Below, piece after piece: positions 17,513 to 27,256 of a DNA stretch of 64,000 nt. This DNA is from an uncultured Prevotella sp. (lineage in GTDB: Bacteria; Bacteroidota; Bacteroidia; Bacteroidales; Bacteroidaceae): assembly GCA_905233165.1 (NCBI GenBank), contig CAJODL010000005.1, positions 124,001 to 188,000 of the forward strand, written 5' to 3'. A program made the position numbers and the translations under genes. Under the pieces are notes generated by a model. The model saw only the letters and a program-made list of their open reading frames with translations. It was not told where the DNA came from and ran no database searches. The stretch's first letter is position 1. The number at the start of each line of letters is the position of its first letter.

Positions 17513-18438
17513 ACGTTGAGGAACTTCTTCAGATGACGGATATAATCTGCCCTGTGATTCCTATAAGAGTGAGCATGATCAGTATTCTTTGTTATCCATA
17601 GTTCCTTAGGGCCCTTCTTAGCTGCAAACAGACGATAAACCATTTCAGTAGGTACGAAAGTGTCGCTATCACCATGTATGAAAAGCATCGGGTAGCGACA
17701 TTTTCTTATTTGATTTATAGACGAAGCCTCATCGAAGCCCCAGTCATACAGCAACTGACACAATAGACTGGTGGAATGCATAAGAGGAAATTCAGGCAAG
17801 CCGAACTGATTCTTTAATTCTCCAGCAAACTCGTCCCACACGCTGGTATATCCGCAATCGTCAACGAAACGGATATCCTTGATGCCAGAAGGCATCTTCT
17901 CACCAGAAAGCATCATTGTCGTTGCTCCACCCATAGAGACACCATGAACCACCATAGTATCTGTCTTGAAGGTTTCAAGCCAGCGGAGCATATCAAGCCT
18001 GTCGAGCCACCCCATCCGAATCATGTCACCATCACTCTTTCCGTGGGCATATACATCGGGAATTATGACATTATAACCAAATTCACGTTCATAGATGCGT
18101 GCCAGATAGAAATATTTTATCGGAACATCCCTCCACCCATGAATGACGAGGGCTGTACGATTACTGCCCGTCAGGATATAATAGGCATGACACTGATACC
18201 CCTGCGGCATAGTGAGGACAATATCGTGCAAGGCATCAATACGACGCAGACTATCCATCCACTCAACGGTTTCAGGATAGTCTGAAAAAAGTTCTTTATA
18301 TGCTCTGTTTGCATCTAATCTCGCAGGATTAGATCCAAGAGAATATTGCAACATATAAAAGCTGCCACCAATCAGGATGACCACAATTATTGCAAGAGCA
18401 ACAGAAATATAGATAACAGCTTTTTTCACATTGAACAT
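17500..18438 (-). CDS. membrane-anchored alpha/beta hydrolase
   Basis: 312 residues from the ATG at 18438 (MFNVKKAVIYIS). The frame is open further upstream, but that part is repeat DNA. One N-terminal membrane helix (AVIYISVALAIIVVILIGG) is followed by an alpha/beta hydrolase fold: oxyanion region ALVIHGWRD, nucleophile elbow GVSMGG, then FIHGDSDTFVPTEM (acid) and a C-terminal His in NTDHAHSY. It resembles the BEM46/FrsA-like family of Bacteroidetes. Its final codons VNNP-stop come from the repeat at 17483-17512. Substrate unknown. Confidence 0.83.
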   Translation of the reverse strand: MFNVKKAVIYISVALAIIVVILIGGSFYMLQYSLGSNPARLDANRAYKELFSDYPETVEWMDSLRRIDALHDIVLTMPQGYQCHAYYILTGSNRTALVIHGWRDVPIKYFYLARIYEREFGYNVIIPDVYAHGKSDGDMIRMGWLDRLDMLRWLETFKTDTMVVHGVSMGGATTMMLSGEKMPSGIKDIRFVDDCGYTSVWDEFAGELKNQFGLPEFPLMHSTSLLCQLLYDWGFDEASSINQIRKCRYPMLFIHGDSDTFVPTEMVYRLFAAKKGPKELWITKNTDHAHSYRNHRADYIRHLKKFLNVNNP

Positions 18439-18515
18439 TGAAAATTGTACATTGAAAAGCCTTTGACATTTGACCTTTGACCTCGGCAGCGCCGAGCGGT
18501 CCTTAGACCTTTGAC
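18439..18515 (-). repeat. GGTCAAA-type repeat with an embedded perfect hairpin
   Basis: On the minus strand the tract starts with the last codons of the GTPase (SKV-stop are repeat-encoded) and continues GGTCAAA/TGTCAAA. It contains CTCGGC-AGC-GCCGAG at 18482-18496, a 6-base perfect stem with a 3-base loop and no T run. Confidence 0.8.
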
Positions 18516-19819
18516 CAGTCAACGAGACAACTGTCGAGTTCTTTCTTGATGGCAGCTTTGTCGAGTTTCTGACCGATAAACACTAGTTTCTGCATGCGGT
18601 CGCCATATTGGTCGTCCCAATCACGGTTAACGCCAGGATTATCTATACGGAACTGCTTCAACTCGTCCTCCGGCATTGTAGCATACCACTGACCGGCATT
18701 CTCGAGTTTCACCTGACGTCCTGCCTGCTCGAAGATATAGCAGAGATGCGGCTGGTCAACAAACCAACAGAGACCTTTGGCACGAATAATATTCTTAGGC
18801 CATTTGCGGGCTACAAAATCGTCGAATTGTACGATATCGAACGGTTTGCGGGCATAATATACATAGGTTCCTATACCATATTCCTCTGCCTCACCAGTCT
18901 CCTCATTGTTATGATGATGCCCACAGGTACACTCTCCACCATGATGTGACTCACAATGCTCATCATGCTCATCGTGATCGTGATCATGATGGTGATGATG
19001 ATGATGGTGCTCATGCTCATGTTCGTGATGATGGTGATGCTCTTCGTTTTCGTCTTCGTTTTCGTTATCGTTTTCGTTATGTGGGTCGTGTTGTTCTATC
19101 TCTGAAATCCATGCTGCGGAGGTAGCGACAGAATCAAAGTCGAACATTCCTGTACCAAGAATCTTATCGAAATCAACATCACCATAGTCACAAGGAATTA
19201 TCTCAGCCTTTGGCTGTATGGCGCGAACTATCTCTGTCACACGCTTCAGTTCATCAGGAGTAACCTCGGATGCTTTATTCAGAAGAATGATATTACAGAA
19301 CTCTATCTGCTGAATAACGAGATTCTCGATATCCTCCTCATCGCGCTGGGCACCAAGCAGGGACTTACCACACCCGAACTCGTCCTTCATACGAAGAGCA
19401 TCAACAACCGTCACGATACAGTCAAGACGAGGTATGCCACCTTGACAGAACTGGTCACCCATACTTGGGATAGAATATATCGTCTGTGCAATAGGTGCCG
19501 GCTCACATATACCGCTGGCTTCAATGACGATGTAATCAAACTTCTGGAGCTTTACAATATCATTAAGCTGCTGAACGAGATCCATCTTCAGAGTACAGCA
19601 TATGCAACCATTCTGCAAGGCAACCAGAGAATCATCCTGCTTATCTACTACGCCACCTTTTTCTATAAGGTCGGCATCAATATTCACCTCTCCGATATCA
19701 TTTACAATAACGGCAAATTTTATACCTTTTTCATTGTTAAGAATACGATTGAGGAGTGTTGTCTTACCACTTCCCAAATAACCTGTCAAAAGTAAAACTG
19801 GAACTTCATATCTACTCAT
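18503..19819 (-). CDS. COG0523/CobW-family GTPase with a histidine-rich metal-binding region
   Basis: 438 residues from ATG 19819 (MSRYEVPVLLLTGYLGSGKTT). Walker A is GYLGSGKTT. The family hallmark CxCC is present as GCICC (Cys72, 74, 75), and the guanine motif is NKAS. Residues about 254-306 are an extreme acidic/His region (EEHHHHH..., DHDHDEHDEHC, ECTCGHHH) before the C-terminal CobW_C domain. COG0523 GTPases hand zinc or other metals to client proteins; the His stretch suggests metal storage or sensing. The upstream extension of the frame lies beyond its -7 box, so 19819 is the start. The client is not evident. Confidence 0.88.
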   Translation of the reverse strand: MSRYEVPVLLLTGYLGSGKTTLLNRILNNEKGIKFAVIVNDIGEVNIDADLIEKGGVVDKQDDSLVALQNGCICCTLKMDLVQQLNDIVKLQKFDYIVIEASGICEPAPIAQTIYSIPSMGDQFCQGGIPRLDCIVTVVDALRMKDEFGCGKSLLGAQRDEEDIENLVIQQIEFCNIILLNKASEVTPDELKRVTEIVRAIQPKAEIIPCDYGDVDFDKILGTGMFDFDSVATSAAWISEIEQHDPHNENDNENEDENEEHHHHHEHEHEHHHHHHHHDHDHDEHDEHCESHHGGECTCGHHHNNEETGEAEEYGIGTYVYYARKPFDIVQFDDFVARKWPKNIIRAKGLCWFVDQPHLCYIFEQAGRQVKLENAGQWYATMPEDELKQFRIDNPGVNRDWDDQYGDRMQKLVFIGQKLDKAAIKKELDSCLVDWSKV

Positions 19820-19826
19820 AATGCGT

Positions 19827-19835
19827 GCAAAAATA
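19827..19835 (-). promoter_or_regulatory. -7 box for the COG0523 GTPase gene
   Basis: TATTTTTGC on the minus strand, ending exactly 7 bases before the ATG at 19819. Confidence 0.6.
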
Positions 19836-19905
19836 TAAAAAGTGAAATTATTTTTGCTTTTTACACAACAAATTACGTGCCACAATAATTATTTTAAAAA
19901 CTTTA

Positions 19906-19938
19906 TTTGGTCATTTCAAGGATTTTTATTACCTTTGC
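19906..19938 (+). promoter_or_regulatory. promoter of the nuo operon
   Basis: TTTG at 19906-19909 and TACCTTTGC at 19930-19938, spacer 20 bases. This is the only clear promoter before 37505 on the plus strand, so it may drive both the nuo and the polyene-like genes. Confidence 0.7.
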
Positions 19939-19968
19939 ACGCAAAATTAAGTTTTTTTATAAAAAAGT

Positions 19969-20319
19969 ATGTATTTCACACTGTTTATTACCGTAATCAT
20001 AACAGCTGTTTTTCTAGTTGTTGCGGCATACATCATGGCCAAACTACTTGGTCCTCGTACGTATGCACCAGTAAAGGGTGAGCCTTTTGAGTGTGGTATT
20101 CCTACTCGCGGTACGTCGTGGTTGACGATGCACGTAGGATATTACCTCTTCGCCCTACTCTTCCTGATGTTCGACGTCGAGACTGTATTCCTATACCCAT
20201 GGGCAGTTGTTGTTAACAAATTTGGCGTGATGGCGTTAGCTTCTATCGGCTTCTTCATGCTAGTGTTAGTATTTGGCCTTGCATATGCATGGCGGAAAGG
20301 AGCGTTGGAATGGAAATAA
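19969..20319 (+). CDS. nuoA: NADH-quinone oxidoreductase subunit A
   Basis: 116 residues, three membrane helices, with [18 protein letters not shown] and the acidic [21 protein letters not shown] motif of NuoA. This small membrane subunit sits near the quinone chamber of complex I. It is the first gene of the operon and overlaps the preferred start of nuoB. Confidence 0.96.
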   Translation: MYFTLFITVIITAVFLVVAAYIMAKLLGPRTYAPVKGEPFECGIPTRGTSWLTMHVGYYLFALLFLMFDVETVFLYPWAVVVNKFGVMALASIGFFMLVLVFGLAYAWRKGALEWK

Positions 20320-20996
20320 GAAAGCCAAGTATCAAGAACATTCCATATAACGAATGGAAGGACAACGAAACGTTGGAGAAACTCATCAACGAACTTAACG
20401 AAAACGGAGTAAACCTTATTGTCGGCAATCTTGACTCACTCATCAACTGGGGACGTAGCAACTCACTATGGTCACTGACCTTTGCCACATCATGCTGCGG
20501 TATTGAGTTTATGGCATGCGGATGTGCACGCTACGATTTTGCCCGTTTCGGTTTCGAGGTAACAAGAAACAGTCCACGTCAGGCAGACCTGATAATGTGT
20601 GCAGGCACCATTACTCACAAGATGGCTCCAGTACTCAAGCGTCTGTATGACGAAATGGCTACGCCAAAATATGTCATTGCTGTCGGCGGCTGTGCCATCA
20701 GCGGCGGTCCTTTCAAGAAGAGCTACCACGTAGTAAAGGGCATAGACGAATTCCTGCCGGTAGATGTTTACATACCAGGCTGCCCTCCACGTCCGGAAGC
20801 AATCCTATATGGTATGATGCAGTTGCAGAGAAAGGTGAAGGTGGAGAAATTCTTCGGTGGTGTGAACCACAAAGAGGATAATCCTAATCCACTCGTTATT
20901 AGCGACATACCAAAGAATTTCATCAACAAGATGAAAAAGACTGCCGGTGAGGTGAAAGACTTTGTGAAGAAAGAAATTAACGATACATTCAAATAA
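20310..20996 (+). CDS. nuoB: NADH-quinone oxidoreductase subunit B
   Basis: 228 residues from ATG 20310, which is preceded by AAAGGAG; an in-frame ATG at 20289 would add only seven residues inside nuoA. It has the N2 cluster ligands: the tandem cysteines in TSCCGIEF (62-63), GGCAISGG and PGCPPRPE. NuoB passes electrons from the iron-sulfur chain to quinone. The tail after residue 190 is a charged extension ([15 protein letters not shown]...). Confidence 0.96.
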   Translation: MEIRKPSIKNIPYNEWKDNETLEKLINELNENGVNLIVGNLDSLINWGRSNSLWSLTFATSCCGIEFMACGCARYDFARFGFEVTRNSPRQADLIMCAGTITHKMAPVLKRLYDEMATPKYVIAVGGCAISGGPFKKSYHVVKGIDEFLPVDVYIPGCPPRPEAILYGMMQLQRKVKVEKFFGGVNHKEDNPNPLVISDIPKNFINKMKKTAGEVKDFVKKEINDTFK

Positions 20997-21013
20997 TCAG
21001 GGAGGCAAGGACA

Positions 21014-22603
21014 ATGAAACTAAATCCAATTGAATTTTCATTTCGTGAGTTCGCCTCTGAGATGACAAAACTGAAGAACGAGAAGAATTTTGACTATCTC
21101 GTAACCATCATCGGCGAAGATTTCGGTACTGCCGAGGGTGAAGAAAACAAAGACGATTATTCCCTGGGTTGTATTTACATTCTTGAAAACACCCAGACAC
21201 ACGAGAGAATAAGCACCAAGACAATGGCTGAGAAGATAGACGGAAACTATTACATTCAGTCTATCAGCGGTCTTTACAAGTGTGCAGAGATGTTGGAAAG
21301 AGAAGTTTATGACTTCTACGGCATCCGTTTCCTTGGTAACAAGGACATGCGTCGTCTTTTCTTGAGAAACGACTTCAAGGGCTATCCTTTCCGCAAGGAT
21401 TTTGTTGCATCAGAAGAATACTCACTGGAAGACGATACAGAGGTATCTACCACAACAGAGTACAATCTTGACGCCAACGGAAAAGTGGTTGAAACTACTC
21501 ATCCACTCTTCAAGGAGGGAGATTTCGTAATAAATATCGGTCCTCAGCACCCATCAACACACGGTGTGCTACGCCTTGAGACAATCCTTGACGGAGAAAC
21601 CGTTAAAAAGATTTACCCACACCTTGGTTACATACATAGAGGTATCGAGAAGATGGCAGAGGAGATGACATATCCACAGACTCTCGCTATGACAGACCGT
21701 ATGAACTACCTCTCAGCTATGATGAACCGCCATGCTTTAGTAGGTGTCATAGAGGAAGCCTTGGATGTAGAACTTAACGACCGCATCAAGACCATCCGCA
21801 CTATAATGGATGAGTTACAGCGTATTGATGGTCATCTGCTATACTTAGGATGTTATGCACAGGACCTTGGCGCTCTTACAGCATTCCTCTATTGCATGCG
21901 TGACCGTGAGTATGTCCTCAATGTAATGGAAGAGACAACTGGCGGACGCCTCATTCAGAACTACTACAGAATTGGCGGCCTGCAGGATGATATAGATCCA
22001 AACTTCCAGGAGAACTGCAAGAAACTGATAGAATACCTGCGTCCAAAGCTTGAAGAGTATGTCAATGTCTTCGGTGACAATGTCATAACACATCAGCGTC
22101 TTGAAGGTGTCGGCGTATTCACAAAGGAACAGTGTATCAGCTATGGTATCAGCGGTTCTAACGGTCGTGCTTCACAGTGGGCAAACGATATGCGAAAGAA
22201 CTATCCTTACGGCGTATATGACAAGGTAGATTGGGATCAGGTAGTGCTTGATGGTTGTGATGCACAAGACCGCTATTACCTTCGTGTGAAGGAGATTGAG
22301 CAGTCCCTGCGTATCATAGAACAGCTCATCGACAATATACCAGAGGGTGAATACTACATCAAGCAGAAACCAATCATAAAATGTCCAGAAGGTCAATGGT
22401 ACTATGCTGTTGAGGGAACAAGCGGAGAATTCGGTGTCTATCTGGATTCGAGGGGTGACAAGTCTCCTTTCCGCCTAAAGTTCCGTCCTATGGCCCTGAC
22501 ACTTGTCGCTGCACTTGATGAAATGCTGCAGGGAACAAAGATTGCCGACCTTATTGCCGTTGGCGCAGGATTGGATTATATTATCCCTGATATTGACAGA
22601 TAA
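21014..22603 (+). CDS. nuoC: fused NADH-quinone oxidoreductase subunit C/D
   Basis: 529 residues combining NuoC (about 1-150, ending in DFYGIRFLGNKDMRRLFLRNDF and GYPFRKDF) and NuoD (from about 175, starting NIGPQHPSTHGVLRLE, with the quinone-site region and RLKFRPMALTLV). The C-D fusion is known from several bacterial groups including Bacteroidetes and E. coli. The subunit forms the quinone-binding pocket with NuoB. A ribosome-binding sequence GGGAGG lies shortly upstream. Confidence 0.95.
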   Translation: MKLNPIEFSFREFASEMTKLKNEKNFDYLVTIIGEDFGTAEGEENKDDYSLGCIYILENTQTHERISTKTMAEKIDGNYYIQSISGLYKCAEMLEREVYDFYGIRFLGNKDMRRLFLRNDFKGYPFRKDFVASEEYSLEDDTEVSTTTEYNLDANGKVVETTHPLFKEGDFVINIGPQHPSTHGVLRLETILDGETVKKIYPHLGYIHRGIEKMAEEMTYPQTLAMTDRMNYLSAMMNRHALVGVIEEALDVELNDRIKTIRTIMDELQRIDGHLLYLGCYAQDLGALTAFLYCMRDREYVLNVMEETTGGRLIQNYYRIGGLQDDIDPNFQENCKKLIEYLRPKLEEYVNVFGDNVITHQRLEGVGVFTKEQCISYGISGSNGRASQWANDMRKNYPYGVYDKVDWDQVVLDGCDAQDRYYLRVKEIEQSLRIIEQLIDNIPEGEYYIKQKPIIKCPEGQWYYAVEGTSGEFGVYLDSRGDKSPFRLKFRPMALTLVAALDEMLQGTKIADLIAVGAGLDYIIPDIDR

Positions 22604-22634
22604 TCACACACCTTTATTTATATAAACTATAATT

Positions 22635-23861
22635 ATGTTTGACTTCTCAATAATTTCAACATGGTTCCATGACCTGCTGATGAACCTCATCGGATGTCCT
22701 GAATGGCTCACGATTCTGATTGAGTGTATCGTCGTTGGTTTACTGATAATAGTTGGCTATGCCCTCCTTGCAATCGCGCTGATATTCATGGAGCGTAAGG
22801 TGTGTGCATACTTCCAGTGCCGTCTTGGCCCTATGCGTGTAGGTCCTTGGGGACTATTGCAGGTGTTCGCCGATGTCCTCAAGATGCTCACAAAGGAGAT
22901 TTTCTTTGTTGACAAAGCAGACAAACTGCTTTATGCCTTGGCTCCAATACTCGTTATTATGGGTTCTATAGGCGCTTTTGCATTCTTGCCTTGGAACAAG
23001 GGTGCGATAGTATTAGATTTTAATGTAGGTATATTCCTATATACGGCACTGAGTGCTATCGGCGTTGTAGGCATATTCCTTGCAGGATGGTCATCAAACA
23101 ACAAATACGGCGTGGTATCTGCCATGCGTGGTGCTGTTCAGATGATTTCATACGAAATGTCTCTTGGACTTTGTCTCATAACCGCATGTATCCTGACTGG
23201 AACAATGCAGGTGAGCGGCATCGTAGAGGCACAGACTGGTCCTTTCGGATGGCTGATATTCCAGGGACATATTCCTGCAATAATTGCTTTCTTGATTTTC
23301 CTCGTCGCTGGTAATGCCGAGGCTAACCGTGGTCCATTCGACCTTGCTGAAGCCGAGTCAGAACTTACTGCCGGTTACCACACAGAATATTCCGGTATGG
23401 GATTCGGATTCTACTATCTTGCAGAATTCCTGAATCTCTTCATCGTATCTGGAATAACAAGCTTGGTATTCCTTGGTGGATGGTGTCCTATACACATTGG
23501 CATAGCAGAATTTGATGCTGTTATGGATTACATCCCAGGTATAGTATGGTTCTTGGGTAAAGCCTTTGCAATAGTATGGCTGCTGATGTGGGTAAAGTGG
23601 ACATTCCCACGTCTGCGTATCGACCAGATATTGACACTGGAATGGAAATACCTCATGCCAGTAGCACTCTGCAATCTGGTACTGATGACTGTCTGTGTTG
23701 CGTTCGACATCACAGGAATACAGTATGTCAGCTACATCGTGCTGACAGCAATCGTGGCTTTGGCAATATTAATCTGTGTACGCGCTATGAAATTCCGCTC
23801 TGCTTTCGCAAGAGACCAGAAGTTGGTTGGCGTTGACATTGCAATAAAGAAAGACAAATAA
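22635..23861 (+). CDS. nuoH: NADH-quinone oxidoreductase subunit H
   Basis: 408 residues with about nine membrane helices; FMERKVCAYFQCRLGPMRVGPWG and NRGPFDLAEAESELTAGYHTEYSG are diagnostic. NuoH links the quinone cavity to the proton channels. It is longer than the usual 330-360 residues, mainly through a longer C-terminal part ending in ARDQKLVGVDIAIKKDK. Confidence 0.96.
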   Translation: MFDFSIISTWFHDLLMNLIGCPEWLTILIECIVVGLLIIVGYALLAIALIFMERKVCAYFQCRLGPMRVGPWGLLQVFADVLKMLTKEIFFVDKADKLLYALAPILVIMGSIGAFAFLPWNKGAIVLDFNVGIFLYTALSAIGVVGIFLAGWSSNNKYGVVSAMRGAVQMISYEMSLGLCLITACILTGTMQVSGIVEAQTGPFGWLIFQGHIPAIIAFLIFLVAGNAEANRGPFDLAEAESELTAGYHTEYSGMGFGFYYLAEFLNLFIVSGITSLVFLGGWCPIHIGIAEFDAVMDYIPGIVWFLGKAFAIVWLLMWVKWTFPRLRIDQILTLEWKYLMPVALCNLVLMTVCVAFDITGIQYVSYIVLTAIVALAILICVRAMKFRSAFARDQKLVGVDIAIKKDK

Positions 23862-23867
23862 TACACA

Positions 23868-24371
23868 ATGGCTAACAATAAATCATACTTCGCTACTGCT
23901 CTGGCAGGAGTAAAGACTCTGCTCACAGGTATGGACATTACCATGGGCGAGTATGTTACTCCGAAGATAACCGAGCAGTATCCCGAAAACCGCAAGACAC
24001 AGCACGTGGCAGAACGCCATCGCGGCACTTTGGTAATGCCACACGATGAAAATGGCAAGAACAAGTGTACTGCTTGTACGCTGTGCGAAAAGACATGTCC
24101 TAACGGCTCTATCAAGATTACATCACAAATGGTTGAAACAGAGGATGGCAAGAAAAAGAAAGTATTGGTTGACTACCTTTACAATCTTGGTGACTGCATG
24201 TTCTGCCAACTATGCGTAAATGCTTGTAACTTCGGTGCTATTGAATTTCGAAAGGACTTTGAGAATGCAGTGTTTAACCGTGATGCTTTAGCATTACACC
24301 TCAATATTCCGCCAGTACTTCCAGAGGCAAAGCCAAAGGCTGACGAAGAGGTAAACAATAAGGAGGCATAA
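23868..24371 (+). CDS. nuoI: NADH-quinone oxidoreductase subunit I
   Basis: 167 residues with two 4Fe-4S motifs: CTACTLCEKTCP (Cys 67, 70, 73, 77) and CMFCQLCVNAC (110, 113, 116, 120). These bind clusters N6a and N6b that feed N2 in NuoB. With NuoEFG absent, electrons must enter here from another donor, probably ferredoxin or flavodoxin. Confidence 0.96.
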   Translation: MANNKSYFATALAGVKTLLTGMDITMGEYVTPKITEQYPENRKTQHVAERHRGTLVMPHDENGKNKCTACTLCEKTCPNGSIKITSQMVETEDGKKKKVLVDYLYNLGDCMFCQLCVNACNFGAIEFRKDFENAVFNRDALALHLNIPPVLPEAKPKADEEVNNKEA

Positions 24372-24373
24372 AC

Positions 24374-24898
24374 ATGGCAAATATAATAGTATTCGCAATA
24401 TTGGCAGCAGTAATACTCTGCGCAGCCATATTCTCCGTAATGACAAAGAGCATCATGCGTTCTGTTACTGCATTGCTTTTTGTGCTCTTTGCAATAGCAG
24501 GTCTATATTTCCTGCTTGACTACACCTTCATCGGTACTGCACAATTGAGCATCTATGCAGGCGGCATGACAATGATATATATCTTTGCCATACAATTAAT
24601 TTCCAAGCGTAGCCTTCAGGGTATAAAGGAAAAAATCGACTGGAAGCGTATGACAATTGCAGGACTGGTAGCCCTCACAGGCTGCCTGACAGTTATCATA
24701 GCACAGTTGCGTACTGCTTTCTTTGACAAATTCTGCTCTGTGCCTGACGTAGAAGTTCCTATGGAGAGAATCGGTGAGACACTGATGGGTTCTGAGAAAT
24801 ATCAGTATGTACTGCCATTCGAATTTATTTCACTCTTCCTATTGGCTTGTATCATAGGAGGACTTGTTGTATCACGTAATCAGAAGGAGGACAAATAA
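24374..24898 (+). CDS. nuoJ: NADH-quinone oxidoreductase subunit J
   Basis: 174 residues, five hydrophobic helices, with the NuoJ signature YFLLDYTFIGTAQLSIYAGGMTMIYIFAI split around residues 45-75. It starts two bases after nuoI and is followed at once by nuoK. Confidence 0.94.
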   Translation: MANIIVFAILAAVILCAAIFSVMTKSIMRSVTALLFVLFAIAGLYFLLDYTFIGTAQLSIYAGGMTMIYIFAIQLISKRSLQGIKEKIDWKRMTIAGLVALTGCLTVIIAQLRTAFFDKFCSVPDVEVPMERIGETLMGSEKYQYVLPFEFISLFLLACIIGGLVVSRNQKEDK

Positions 24899-25207
24899 AT
24901 GGTACCAGTACAATGTTTCTTCGTGCTCAGTGCACTTCTTTTCTTCATCGGCGTATTCGGCTTCGTAACTCGTCGTAATATGATTGCAATGCTTGTTAGC
25001 ATAGAATTGGTGCTCAATGCTGTTGACATAAATTTCGCTGCATTCAACCGCCTTCTCTATCCGGAAGCATTGGAGGGAATGTTCTTCACACTCTTCTCTA
25101 TCGGTGTCAGCGCTGCAGAATCAGCTGTTGCAATAGCAATTATTATCAATGCTTACCGTCACTTCAAGAGTGATTCGGTAACAAGCATACAAAACATGAA
25201 ACTCTAA
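24899..25207 (+). CDS. nuoK: NADH-quinone oxidoreductase subunit K
   Basis: 102 residues with three membrane helices and the conserved glutamates in VSIELVLNAVDINF and VSAAESAVAIAI. It begins immediately after the nuoJ stop. Confidence 0.96.
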   Translation: MVPVQCFFVLSALLFFIGVFGFVTRRNMIAMLVSIELVLNAVDINFAAFNRLLYPEALEGMFFTLFSIGVSAAESAVAIAIIINAYRHFKSDSVTSIQNMKL

Positions 25208-25234
25208 TCTTCAAACCCTAAAAAGAAAAGAACT

Positions 25235-27247
25235 ATGACTTTCGAATATACAATCGGTATACTTCTTCTGCCTCTGCTCTCATTCTTGGTAATCGGTTTG
25301 ATAGATTACTTTAGAGGTAAGAATGGTTGGTCACACAAGATAGCAGGCCTGATGGGAACTTGTTCTCTTGGTATTGTGACAATACTCTGCTATATTACTG
25401 CATTCCAGTATTTTGGCATGGACCGTCTTGCTGACGGTACCTATGCTACCGTAGTACCTTATAACACTACTTGGTTGCCATTAGGTAATCTGCATTTCGA
25501 TCTTGGTATATTACTTGACCCGATATCAGTAATGATGCTCATTGTCATCTCTACAGTATCGTTGATGGTACATATCTATTCCTTTGGCTACATGCACGGA
25601 GAAAAGGGTTTCCAACGCTACTACGCCTTCCTTTCGCTGTTCACATTCTCTATGCTGGGATTGGTGCTGGCAACAAACATTTTCCAGATGTATATGTTCT
25701 GGGAGTTGGTGGGTGTCAGCTCATATCTGCTCATCGGTTTCTATTACTCTCTCGCAGCAGCCGTTCACGCATCAAAGAAGGCATTCATCGTAACCCGTTT
25801 TGCCGATATGTTCTTCCTTATCGGTATATTGATATTCGGTTTCTATACCCAGAGTTTCAACTTCTCATTTACGGGTACAGAGATAATCGGTGCAGCAGCT
25901 AACACCTTTACCAACTGTAACGCAGACAAGGCATTCCTCGCTGGTGGTATGATACTTCCGACAGCACTTGTACTGATGTTTATCGGTGGTGCTGGTAAGT
26001 CAGCAATGTTCCCACTCCACATATGGCTGCCAGATGCTATGGAAGGTCCAACACCAGTATCTGCACTTATCCATGCCGCTACCATGGTAGTAGCTGGTGT
26101 ATTCCAGATAGCACGTATGTTCCCATTGTGGATTGACTATGCACCCAATCAACTTTCTATCGTTGTCGTGGTAGGTGCTTTTACTGCATTCTATGCAGCA
26201 GCAATAGCATGTGCCCAGAGCGATATCAAGAGAGTATTGGCATTCTCAACAATATCACAGATAGCATTCATGATGGTTGCATTAGGTGTATGTCTGCCAG
26301 GACATGACGGAGATGCATATATCAACAACCACTCTTCGCTGGGTTATATGGCATCCATGTTCCATCTGTTCACTCATGCTATGTTCAAGGCTTGTCTGTT
26401 CCTTGGTGCAGGATGTATCATTCATGCAGTACACTCAAACGAGATGTCAGCAATGGGTGGTTTAAGAAAGTATATGCCTATCACACATGCTACATTCCTT
26501 ATTTCATGTCTCGCTATTGCAGGTATTCCATTCTTCTCCGGCTTCAGTTCTAAGGATGAGATTATTTCTGCATGTTTCGCATACTCACCAATCTGTGGAT
26601 GGTGGATGACTGGTGTTGCAGCTATGACTGCATTCTATATGTTCCGTCTTTACTACGGCATCTTCTGGGGTACAGAGAACAAAGAACTACATGCACATCA
26701 CACACCACATGAGGCTCCTTGGACAATGACATTCCCACTTATATTCCTGTCATGTGTAACAGTTGGCGTAGGTATCTTCACCACCCTTGGCGGTTTCCTA
26801 CATTGGGATTGGGCATCATTTGGCTCATTCGTAACCGCTAGTGGTACAGCCTATACCATACACTTCGACCCACAGATAGCAATTACATCTACATTAATCG
26901 CCATCATATCAATCTGCCTTGCCACCTATATCTTCAAGGGTGAGGAGCAGCTGATAGCTGATAAGATGTACTCCCTTGCACCAAACCTACATCGTTGGGC
27001 ATACAAGCGTTTCTACATGGATGAGGTATATCAGTTTGTGACTCATAAAATACTCTTCCGTTACGTTTCTGTCCCAGTACAGTGGATTGACGAGCATATC
27101 ATCAATGGTTTCATTGACTTCACGGCATGGGGAGCCAATGCCGGAGGTGAAAGCATCCGTACAACACAGGATGGTGATGTACGCAGTTATGCCGTATGGT
27201 TCATAACAGGTGTCATAGCAATAACATTACTTCTAATCTGCTTATAA
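25235..27247 (+). CDS. nuoL: NADH-quinone oxidoreductase subunit L
   Basis: 670-residue antiporter-like subunit: MFWELVGVSSYLLIGFYY, the Lys-containing helix GAGKSAMFPLHIWLPDAMEGPTPVSALIHAATMV, and HAMFKACLFLGAG. The C-terminal helix and lateral arm (about 560-670) are present. It pumps protons at the distal end of complex I. Confidence 0.96.
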   Translation: MTFEYTIGILLLPLLSFLVIGLIDYFRGKNGWSHKIAGLMGTCSLGIVTILCYITAFQYFGMDRLADGTYATVVPYNTTWLPLGNLHFDLGILLDPISVMMLIVISTVSLMVHIYSFGYMHGEKGFQRYYAFLSLFTFSMLGLVLATNIFQMYMFWELVGVSSYLLIGFYYSLAAAVHASKKAFIVTRFADMFFLIGILIFGFYTQSFNFSFTGTEIIGAAANTFTNCNADKAFLAGGMILPTALVLMFIGGAGKSAMFPLHIWLPDAMEGPTPVSALIHAATMVVAGVFQIARMFPLWIDYAPNQLSIVVVVGAFTAFYAAAIACAQSDIKRVLAFSTISQIAFMMVALGVCLPGHDGDAYINNHSSLGYMASMFHLFTHAMFKACLFLGAGCIIHAVHSNEMSAMGGLRKYMPITHATFLISCLAIAGIPFFSGFSSKDEIISACFAYSPICGWWMTGVAAMTAFYMFRLYYGIFWGTENKELHAHHTPHEAPWTMTFPLIFLSCVTVGVGIFTTLGGFLHWDWASFGSFVTASGTAYTIHFDPQIAITSTLIAIISICLATYIFKGEEQLIADKMYSLAPNLHRWAYKRFYMDEVYQFVTHKILFRYVSVPVQWIDEHIINGFIDFTAWGANAGGESIRTTQDGDVRSYAVWFITGVIAITLLLICL

Positions 27248-27256
27248 TATAAAAAA

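Noticed and set aside
17944..18285. Plus-strand open frames inside the hydrolase gene, and similar ones inside hsdR, MMPL and nuo genes
   Set aside because: They are shadows of well-supported genes on the other strand or in another frame and lack conserved motifs and promoters.
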